From positions 9,568,001-9,632,000 of the forward strand of contig CM072335.1 of NCBI GenBank assembly GCA_036874045.1: a DNA stretch of 64,000 nt, read 5' to 3'. Shown piece after piece: positions 55,928 to 64,000 of the stretch; positions within the stretch are counted from its first letter, which is position 1; each line of letters opens with the position of its first letter. The stretch comes from Cymodocea nodosa. Its lineage: Eukaryota; Streptophyta; Magnoliopsida; Alismatales; Cymodoceaceae. A program made the position numbers and the translations under genes. The notes beneath the pieces are model-generated. The model ran no database searches and was not told the DNA's origin. It saw nothing but the letters and a program-made list of their open reading frames with translations.

Positions 55928-57894
55928 TGTTAACTTCTATTTTTATGCTTATATCAATAATTACTTTTCGAAGTAAACAAACAACCTTTTACACAAATTA
56001 GACATTAAGTCCAATTTGTCTTTTAACTGCAAGTGCATAGTGTATATTGTATTTGTGTACAAGTACTGGTTGATCCCATAAAGAGATTGCGTAAGAAATG
56101 TGTACTGTTTCAATTTTTATATTGGAGTTTATATGTGTTCAATTAAGAACTCCGTTGAGTTATAGTTAACTCAACAAACTTAGTTCGTGGAGTTATGGCT
56201 AACTCAACGGACTAACCTCGTGGTCTTAAGTTAACTCCACAGGCCTACCTTTCCAATTGAATATTGCTATTTACAGAGGAATTCGTCCAACCATTGAGCG
56301 GTTCCATAGAATGTAAATAATATCAATTAAGCTCTTTAATGTTAGTTAATATTAGATTTATCATTAAGCAACACTAACATTCAAATATTTCAAATAGTAA
56401 CCATTAAAAGCTTTAAGTATCTGGAACGAATCAATTTCAGTAAACAATAAAATTATTTTCTATTTTCTGAATCAAACAAATGTAAAACATTTACAATACT
56501 AACAATGATAACATTAATCATGATACAAAATAGACAATACAACACTTTAATACTAAATGTAAACATAGATGATTTGTTGTTTTTGGTATTTTTGTTTGGA
56601 TATGTTCTTGAAGATGAGCGAAAGGTGAAATGTAAAAATCTCTATCGATAATAAAAACTTCTGTCACTACATGCGACGCGATTACACCACTGAAAACTTA
56701 ATCACTTACAATCTTGCCTCCTCTCCCTATAGAATCGCGAATCCAAAATTGTAAGATGATCTCCTCTTCAGCATATTGGCATCAACCCGAAACCAAGGCT
56801 AGAAGCTTTATGATCTCCTGATATATGAGTTGGTGCTTGGTGAAAATGGCTTCCCTTCCTGCGATGTAATCACTCCTCATAGTGGTTGTCAATCACTGTG
56901 TTTGGCTCGAAATCGACTCGACATCCAAAAAGTATCGTCATAGACCTCAGATGGTTGGTGATTTTGGTGGTGGTGTGGAGCTTTAGGGAACTTCTGACGC
57001 TTCCTGCAGTTAGTGTGGTTCTCCACCTTTGCACACACACACCTTCTTCATCTTTCTCCTCTTCTTTTATATTTTTTTCTATAGTAACTACTTCTACTTA
57101 AATGATCGGTTGTATTTCCTTCCTTTATATCAATGATGGTGATTTCTTCTTCATTCCACAAGTGAATTCCTACGTGATACGTGCAATCGTGGTTTTCCTT
57201 CGAATTTCCTATTTCTGCAACTACTACAGTGGCATATTAGAAAATAAATGGTCCGTGGAGTTATAGATAACTCAACGGACTTACTTCGTTGATTTACTAT
57301 AAAACACCTGCAATAAAGAAAAAATCTTATAAGCTACTAACACAACACGTTACCTTAGTGTGTATTCAAGTAACTCAATGCATACAGTTATGCTAACTTA
57401 ACGAGTTATACATGTGTAGCTCACATGTTATACTAAAGCATTTAATTTCAAGATATGCATAATCCTAACTTAACGAGTTTAGATATTTCGGATACTTACA
57501 AACCTAACTATCCGATGCTCAGATGCATTTCAGATAGTTAACAGATAACTTATCGAAAATTCACTTAAGTCATGCATTAATGTTTCAACACGTGTACTCC
57601 AGGAAATAATAAAATATTCTTTAAGCATTTAAAACATAACTGTTCGGTACATGCAATATAACTCTCTGAAATAATAGAAAATTTGGATACCTAGGAATTA
57701 AAAACCTGCAACTTACCAACAATTCAGAAATGTACTTAATTAACGTTAATTTCCTAAATTTATGCAGATTCTTTCATTAAAGCATATAATAGTGCAATCA
57801 TAACATAATGGCTTAATTCTCATTTGATAAGCTAAATATTATGCAATTAACTATCATTTAACTGTTAATATTATGCACTTTTTCATTCTAAACA
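55928..57894 (-). repeat. C-family LTR (solo-like) inside C1 gag
   Basis: 1967 bp. Minus strand TGTTTAGAATG (57894) to ...GAAGTTAACA (55928), with TGTT/AACA ends. It is directly repeated by 58227-59117 (3' half) and inverted by 59579-61293. Flanks are 55923-55927 AGGCT and 57895-57899 TCTCT, so no target duplication is visible. It may be a solo LTR with rearranged flank or the product of an unequal exchange. It holds CCGTTGAGTTATAGTTAACTC motifs (56150-56240) and the CAAGTGCATAGT...GGTTGATCCCA block near its 3' end. The small ORFs inside have no support. Confidence 0.8.
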
Positions 57895-58226
57895 TCTCTC
57901 AACAAATTACACATTCTAAACTGACCATTAGTTGGGTAAACTATAGGATTCTCATACTCGCTCTATTATATCGAATATAATTCATTTATTGTTCATGTGA
58001 TCTAACCATCTGCAATTGTCTCAGTTTCAAATAATTAGAGATGTCATGACCTTCCAAATTGTAGAATTCACATATGCTAACTACAGGTTTCAGAAATCTT
58101 TGAGCATAAGCATATGCCATATTCTCAATTATAAAATAAAACACACAACACACCTTCTGATATTAAAACAAAACAGTACTCACAGTTGCTTAGCTTCTCA
58201 ATCCCCGACAATGACGCTAAAAAACT
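57895..58226 (-). other. Primer binding site, leader and gag start, C1
   Basis: On the minus strand the LTR ends ...CCCAAACA (58227), then AGTTTT and TAGCGTCATTGTCGGGGA (58219-58202). That is a decayed match to TGGCGCCGTTGCCGGGGA, the usual primer site of Athila/Tat elements. A possible gag start is the ATG at 58120 (MAYAYAQRFLKPVVSICEFY...), open for 44 codons to a stop at 57988-57986. It breaks off at the intruding LTR. Confidence 0.75.
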
Positions 58227-59117
58227 TGTTTGGGTTGTGAAAATCTGTTTGATTTGTTTTTATGCTTATATTAATAAATTCTTTTTTAGAAGTAAACAAA
58301 CAACTTTTCACACAAATTAGATATTAAGTCCAATTTGTATTTTAACTACAAGTGCACAGTGTATATTGTATTTGTGTGCAAGTACAGGTTGATCCCACAA
58401 AGATTGAGTAAGAATTCTGTACTATTTTTATTTTTATATTAGAGTTTATGTGTTCAGTTAAGCACTCCGTTGAGTTACAATTAACTCAACAGACTTAGTT
58501 CATGGAGTTATGGTTAACTCAACGGACTAGCCTTGTGGACTTAAGTTAACTCCATGAGCCTACCTTTCTAGTTAAATATTGCTATTTATAGAGGAATTTG
58601 ACCAACCATTGGGTGGTTCCACAAAATGTAAATAACATCAATTAAGCTCTTTAATATTAGTTGATATTAGATTTTTCATTAAGCAACACTAACATTTAGA
58701 TATTTCAAACAGTAACCATTAAGATATTTAAGTATTTGCGATGAATCAATTTTAGTAAACAGTAAAACTATTTTCTATTTTTTAATCAATCAAACATAAA
58801 ACAATCACAATACTGACAATGATAACATTAATCACGATACAAAACAAACAATACAACACTTTAATACTAAATGTAAAGATAGATAATTAGTTGTTTTTGG
58901 TATTTTTGTTTTGATATGCTCCTGAAGATGAGCGAAAGGTGAAATGTAAAAATCTCTATCGATAATAAAAACTACCATCACTACATGCAACGCGATTACA
59001 CCACTGAAAACATAATCACTTACAATCTTGCCTCCTCTCCCTATAGAATTGCAAACCAAGAATTGTAAGATGATCTCCTCTTCAGCATACTAGCATCAAC
59101 CCGAAACTAAGGCTAGA
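58227..59117 (-). repeat. Partial 5' LTR of C1
   Basis: 891 bp matching the 3' part of the LTR at 55928-57894 (aligns with about 55928-56815). It carries TACAAGTGCACAGT...TACAGGTTGATCCCACAAAG (58348-58405) and CCGTTGAGTTACAATTAACTC motifs (58466-58560). It is cut at 59117, where an A-type LTR piece begins. Confidence 0.88.
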
Positions 59118-59578
59118 TGTTAAGTATTTTGTTTTGATGATGTGTGCTAAATGAAAGTAATCATATTTGCTCAATTACTATTGCTTGTGAAAAGAAATTA
59201 AAATCATCAATTAATACAGAAAAAGCTTATTAATATAAATACTTGACTATATTAGATTTGAAATTATACTAAGTTAATAACTAGTCATTTCGTTGCATTA
59301 ATATCTCATTTAACTAAACGTTAAGTTAACGTGTGTTTTTATTGAAAAGCATGATATATTTTAAAGTTATATTTTCTATATCATGAATAGTGTACGTTTA
59401 GACAACTCGTTAAGTTAGAGTGTTATTTGTATAGAGGTCATGTGAGAACTCGTTAAGTTAAAGGCTTAAAGGTTAAAATAGGTCATGTGAGAACTCGTTA
59501 AGTTAGTGAGTAAAAGAAGAAACGAACTCGTTAAGTTAGTGTTGTACACGTGGTGAAATTATAAGTTACGAATGCTAT
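59118..59578 (+). repeat. A-family LTR fragment
   Basis: 461 bp from the exact LTR start (TGTTAAGTATTTTG, one change) through the CGTTAAGTTA array, stopping after GTTACGAATGC. It matches 7153-7600. The exact left end suggests a real insertion into the C LTR; the right part was lost in the rearrangement that joined it to C2. Confidence 0.9.
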
Positions 59579-61293
59579 ATTATTTAGAATGAAAAAGTGC
59601 ATATTATTAATGGTTAAATGATGGTTAATTGCATAATATTTAGCTTATCATATGAGAATTAAGCCATTATGTTATATGCTTTAATTAAAGAATCTGCTTA
59701 ATTTTAGGGAATTAGAGTCAATTTAGTACATTTCTGAACTTTCGATAAGTTGCAGGCTATGAAATTCTTAAGTATCCAAATTTTCTAATATTTTGGACAG
59801 TTATGTTTAACATACCAAACATATTTCGTACAGTTATGTTTAACAGACCGAACATGTATTGGATAGTTATGTTTAAATTACCGAACAGTTATGTTTTGAA
59901 AGAATAGTTTATTATTTCCTGAAGTACATGTGTCGAAACCATAATGCATGACGTAAGTGAACTTTCAGTGAGTTATCTATAACTATCTGAAATTGCCGTT
60001 GGGCATCGGATAGTTGTATGTGTAACTCTCGGAAATCTCTTTTTATTTATAAAATAGCTGAGGACACGTGTCATGTTCTAGGAAAGTGACTTAAGTGGAT
60101 TTTTGGTGAGTTATCTCTAACTATCCGAAATGCATCTAGGCATCGGATAGTTAGCCCTGTAACTCTTTGAAATGTTTATTTTATTATTAAACTACTGCTA
60201 ACACGTGTTGAGATCTAGTAGATTTACTTAAGTTATATATCGGTGAGTTATCTGTAACTATCCGAAATGCATCTAAGCATCAGATAGTTAAGTTTATAAG
60301 TATCCGAAATGCACCTGAGCATCATATAGCTAAATTTATGCATATGTTTTATAGTTAAATCAATGAAGAAAGTCCGTTGAGTTATCTGTAACTCCACAGA
60401 CTATTTATTTTCTAATATGCCACTATAGCAGTTGTAGGAATAGATAGTTGGAAGAAAAAAACCACGATTGCACGTATCGCGCAAGGAGAAGAAAGCATCG
60501 CTGTTGATATGAATGAAGGAAATCCAACCAACCATTCAAGCAGAAGTAGTTACTACTGAAGAAATATAAAAGAAAAGAAGAAAAAGAAGAAAAGGGTGTA
60601 ATCGATGGACGACCAATGTGTATAGAGGAGGAGCACCGAGCTTTCCGTAGGTAGTATCGGCAATTCTCTAAAGTACCACACCAACTATCGTTACCACCAC
60701 CACAATCACTAACCATCGGAGGTTTGTGAGAATACTTTCCTAATGTCAGGTCGATTCCGAGCCAAACATAGTGCTTGACAACTACTGTGAGGAGTGATTG
60801 CGTCGTGGGAAGGGAAGCCATTTTCACCAAGCGCTGACTCATATTTCAGGAGATCGTAAAGCTTCTAGCCTTGGCTTCGGGTTGATGCCTGTATGCTGAA
60901 GAGGAGATCATCTTGCAATTTTGGACTCACGATTCTATAGGGAGAGGAGACAAAATTATAAGTGGTTTAATTTTCAGTGGTGTAATCGTGTTGCAAGTAG
61001 TGATGGAAGTATTTACTATCAACTGAGATTACTTTACATTTCACCTTTCACCCATTTCCATGTTCATATTAAAACAAAAATACCAAAAACAATTTATCTG
61101 TGTTTGTATGTTGTATTTGAGTGTTGTATTGTTTGGGTTGTATCGTGATTAATGTTATCTTTATCAGAATTGTGATTGTTTTATATTTATTTTAGTTTTA
61201 CAGTTTACTGAAATTGGTTCGTTCAAAAGACTTAAAGATTTTAATGGATACTGTTTGAATTATCTGAATGTTAGTATGCTTAATGATAAACAT
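59579..61293 (+). repeat. C-family LTR of C2, plus strand
   Basis: About 1.7 kb, an inverted copy of 55928-57894, starting TATTTAGAATG (TG lost) and breaking off near 61293 before the LTR 3' end. It has tandem hairpin units (59945-60335), a GTCCGTTGAGTTATCTGTAACTCC motif (60370) and sequence shared with family B. The ORFs at 60423-60842 (minus) and 60921-61148 (plus) lie inside and are chance. Confidence 0.88.
59945..60335. repeat. Tandem hairpin-forming units in the C LTR
   Basis: Three units of about 135-145 bases, each with GAGTTATCT.TAACTATC(C)GAAATGC followed by GGCATCGGATAGTTA. AACTATCCGA...TCGGATAGTT forms a stem with a short loop. Shorter inverted versions are at 57480-57570, and two units occur in copia B at 49905-50110. 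Confidence 0.75.
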
Positions 61294-61328
61294 CTTGTAG
61301 ACATAGTTAATTATCGTGATTAATGTTT
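61294..61328. other. Filler DNA at the LTR-to-integrase junction of C2
   Basis: Between LTR homology (to about 61293) and integrase homology (from 61329) lie about 35 bases made of two local copies. AGACATAGTTAATTA (61299-61313) is also at 61367-61381, and TATCGTGATTAATGTT (61312-61327) is also at 61141-61156. This indicates templated insertion during end joining of a large internal deletion. Confidence 0.8.
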
Positions 61329-62661
61329 GAACAATTAATGACCATCAACACAATACCTTGGTATGCAGACATAGTTAATTACTTAGTTACTAGTCTAACA
61401 CCTAAGGATTGGAATAGACAGGATAAGAAATTGCTTTTCTCAAGAGTAAAATATTACTATTGGGAAGACCCATACTTATTTAAGAAATGTCCTGATCTAG
61501 TTTTAAGGAGGTGTGTTCCAGAAATTGAATATCCGAGCATATTGTCTTTCTGTCATGACCAAGCTTGTGGAGGGCATTTTCCCTTAAGGAAAACTACTGC
61601 AAAAATTCTGCAATGTGGGTTTTATTGGCCAACACTATTCAAAGATGCTTATAAATATTGCTTAAGTTGTTTAAGATGTCAACAAATAGGAAGAATATCA
61701 AAGAGGAATATGATGTCTCTTAATCCTATTGTTGAGGTTGAAATCTTTGATGTGTGGGGAATAGATTTTATGGGTCCATTTCCTATGTCTAATCAATTTA
61801 ATTACATATTGTTCGGGGTGGATTATGTATCTAAATGGATAGAAGCTATTCCTACAAAAACTAATGATAACAAAGTGGTAATACAATTTATAAGAACAAA
61901 TATATTTGCCAGATTTGGAATACCTAAAAGCTATTATCAGTGATAGAGGAACTCATTTCTGTAATAGAAGTTTTGAAGCCTTAATGAAGAAATATGGAGT
62001 AAACCACAAAATTGCAGCATCATATCATCCTCAAACAAGTGGACAAGTAGAAAGTGCAAACAAACAAATTAAGTTAATCTTAGAAAAAGTAGTAAATCCT
62101 ACTAGAACAAATTGGGCTAATAGATTGGTAGAGGCACTTTGGGCTTATAGAACTGCTTATAAAACAAGCTTAGGTATGTCACCTTTTAGGCTAGTATATA
62201 GAAAAAGTTGTCATTTACCTATTGAAATAGAACATAAAGCTTAGTGGGCATTAAAAAATCTAAACACTAATTTAAATCAAGCTATTGAAAATAGAAAAAT
62301 GTAATTAATTGAATTAGAAGAATTTAGAAATGAAGCTTATTCGAAGACTGTAAGAGAAAAAGAGAAAATTAAATTCTAGCATGATAGAAAAATTATTCCA
62401 AAAAGCTTTGAAATAGGACAAGAAGTATATCTTTATATGGCTAGACTCCATAACCATCCAAGAAAATTAAGATCTAGATGGGCAGGACCTTACATAGTTC
62501 GAAATATTTATCCTTATGGAGCTATTGAAATTGAAAATCCTAAAAATCAGAATATATTTAAAGTAAATGGACAAAGTCTTAGACCTATTCTTAAAACACC
62601 AAAAAGCTCCTTTGGAATTATAGAAGAAGTTAGAGTAGAGGCCTACTCGAGCTTTACTTAG
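61329..62661 (+). pseudogene. Gypsy integrase, C2
   Basis: Starts just upstream of the integrase zinc region (QLMTINTIPWYADIVNYL). H2C2: CHDQACGGHFPLRKTT... CLRCQQIGRIS; core WGIDFMGPFPMS, ISDRGTHFCNRSFEALMKKYGV, SYHPQTSGQVESANKQ with the Glu; C-terminal RSRWAGPYIV and LRPILKTPKSSF, stop TAG 62659-62661. Nearly open: one frame change near 61920 and stops near 62242, 62303 and 62377. It is much better kept than C1 (10091-11535), with which it is inverted. Gag, protease and RT are deleted. Confidence 0.92.
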
Positions 62662-63179
62662 TAAGAAATTAGTTTTTATGTTTATATATAAAAAAAAATA
62701 TTAAAAATATATATAAAATATAAAAATCATTGCGGTTTAATCGATTGGATTCATCGGTATGACTAGAACATAAAAAATATGTATATTAATTTTTAGAAAA
62801 AAATTAGGTCTGACCTAAACTTAGTATCGGTTAAACCGGTAAAAAAAAAAAAAAAACTATTATCTGTAGTATTTTTATTATTATATCTGTTTGTACGGGA
62901 AGTCCGTTGAGTTATGCTTAACTCAACGAGCTTACTCCGTTGAGTCTTGAGTTAGTCAACGAGCTTATTCCGTTGAGTTAACTATAACTCAACGGAGTAC
63001 TATAGCTAAGACTGCGGATAAGATAGTAATAGTTGGTTTGGGAAATGACCCGATTACCCGCCTAAACTTAGGGCTTATTTAAACTAAAACCTTGGGTTTT
63101 AAGGGCATTATCCAGCAAATCATTTAGAATCTAGAACAGTAGATATCAGAGCAATTCCGTGTTGTTGTGTAACTCCACG
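62662..63179 (+). other. Noncoding region between integrase and post-pol ORF, C2
   Basis: AT-rich with an A-run (62841-62856). Three near-palindromic CCGTTGAGTTA...TAACTCAACG pairs lie at 62899-62996. TATTTAAA at 63076-63083 lies 97 bases before the ATG at 63180. It matches C1 9355-10090. Promoter role is inferred. Confidence 0.65.
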
Positions 63180-64000
63180 ATGAGGAAGATGACACTTGAA
63201 TTCTGGGAAGAGGCAGTTGACACTACATAGTTTCTGAAGGAATCAGAAGAATGGCACACGTGGCAAAAGATTCGGAATACAACAAGAGAGAAAGAGCTAC
63301 AAAAGGTAGAATCAGAACTCTTTAACTTAAGGAAAGTTTTGGTTGATTTGGATATACAAATACCTTAGATAATGGAGACACGAATTAGAGTGGCAACAGA
63401 AATTGTAGTTAGTAAAGAAAGAAAAATCCGGCAAAACAATGAAGTAGCCCTAGAGCTAATTCAGCGTAAAGCCAAATTGTGGTTTAAAAAACGCATTGCT
63501 GGTCGTGGAAGTTGGGTAATATGGGAGTAACAATGAGCAGGAGAATAGGAAGAACCGACTGCTGAAAGACCTGTTCCTAAGGAATAGCAGTTAAGACCTC
63601 CAGTTCAGCCAACAAAGCCATTGCCACGAGTAGCATTTGCTTGGCCAAGAACTGATAAAGAAGAAAAAGAGTTTACTAGCTTGGTCAAAATAGCAAGAGA
63701 CCAAGGTGATAATGAAGAAATAGCTACAACAAAGGCACATATTTTATATGATGCCATTAAGAAAAAAAGGGTCGAAGAAAAGTTGAGGGCCTAGTACAGA
63801 ATAAAAGTTGAACAGCAGCAGGCAACAGCTAAATCAAGTGCTGCAAGAGAAGCTGAGGCTGGTCCTTCGAGACCAGCAGTTATAAAGAAGAGCAAATACC
63901 TATGGCTCGAAGGCCTGCAAAGCCTACTTTTGTAGATTTAATTTCAGAAGAAGAAGAGGAAGAATAAGCACAATTAATCAGAAAAAGGAAAGGAAAAGAA
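63180..64000 (+). pseudogene. Post-pol coiled-coil ORF of gypsy C2, runs off the window
   Basis: ATG 63180 (MRKMTLEFWEEAVDTT), then REKELQKVESELFNLRKVL, VSKERKIRQNNEVALELIQRK, a Pro-rich spacer (PPVQPTKPLPRVAFAWPR), KIARDQGDNEEIATTKAHIL and a charged C-terminal part with VDLISEEEEEE near 63930-63965. Predicted helical and hydrophilic, with no signal or membrane segment. Stops at about 63230, 63367, 63529, 63550 and 63794, mostly TAG/TAA for CAG/CAA. Same gene as C1 8765-9354. Function unknown. Confidence 0.75.

Larger units (their letters stand above)
8765..59117 (-). mobile_element. Gypsy C1: Athila/Tat-like retrotransposon split by A1, A2 and B
   Basis: Minus-strand Ty3/gypsy element forming the oldest layer. 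Read right to left: partial 5' LTR (59117-58227), primer site (58219-58202), gag start, an intruding C-type LTR (57894-55928), gag, protease, [B insertion], protease-RT linker, [A2 insertion], RT-RNase H, integrase, noncoding, post-pol ORF, [A1]. Joining the flanks of A2 across AATTC, or of B across ATAAC, keeps one open reading frame, so both are insertions in once-intact coding DNA. The 3' LTR would be left of the window. LTDRSI in the protease domain and the FMDDF RT motif are of the Athila/Tat type. Confidence 0.88.

Noticed and set aside
60423..60842. 139-codon minus-strand ORF and the 75-codon ORF at 60921-61148
   Set aside because: Inside the C LTR; the equivalent region at 56690-57240 does not keep either frame.

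Overview
The window is repetitive plant nuclear DNA. It is very AT-rich and built almost entirely from nested LTR retrotransposons; I see no host gene, tRNA, rRNA or CRISPR array. Plant origin is inferred from two lineages. Two Ty1/copia families resemble the Sirevirus group: tRNA-Met-type primer sites, a coiled-coil Gag tail, doubled polypurine tracts and an extra ORF after pol. One Ty3/gypsy family resembles the Athila/Tat branch: an FMDDF polymerase motif, a protease domain with LTDRSI and LGRPFLAT, and a primer site related to TGGCGCCGTTGCCGGGG. I cannot name the species. Family names A, B, C and D are mine.

Layout. A minus-strand gypsy element, C1, is the oldest layer and runs from the left edge to about 59117. 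It is split by (i) copia A1 (+, 1-8764, left end outside the window); (ii) copia A2 (-, 13102-37388, target duplication AATTC); and (iii) copia B1/B2 (+, 37556-54675, target duplication ATAAC). Inside A2 lies a head-to-head copy, A3 (+, about 24508-35499), which itself holds a gypsy solo LTR, D (26772-28307, target duplication GCTAG). B2 sits inside B1, and the tail of B1 was apparently lost by LTR-LTR recombination. From 55928 to 61293 there are rearranged LTRs of family C in both orientations plus a short A-type LTR piece. From 61329 to the right edge there is a plus-strand gypsy copy, C2 (integrase, then an extra ORF).

How the parts work together. In both copia families gag and pol are separated by about 1 kb that has GT-AG intron ends, encodes the coiled-coil Gag tail and ends in a stop codon just before the acceptor. 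One copy in each family (B1, A3) lacks this segment exactly at the splice junctions and is then in frame from Gag into protease. This suggests that intron retention makes Gag and splicing makes Gag-Pol. Downstream of pol both copia families carry a long homologous ORF of unknown function, with a basic N-terminus, an acidic middle, a globular domain, a Gln-rich linker and a C-terminal helix. It has its own promoter-like upstream region. Family C has an unrelated-looking coiled-coil ORF in the same place. LTRs and these internal promoter regions share short palindromic GTTRAGTTA-type motifs across lineages.

All coding regions except some B2 segments are broken, mostly by CAA/CAG/CGA-to-stop or TGG-to-stop transitions, as expected of methylated, silenced elements. 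A2 and A3 together form an inverted repeat with arms of roughly 10 kb, so transcription from the A2 5' LTR would give a long hairpin RNA.
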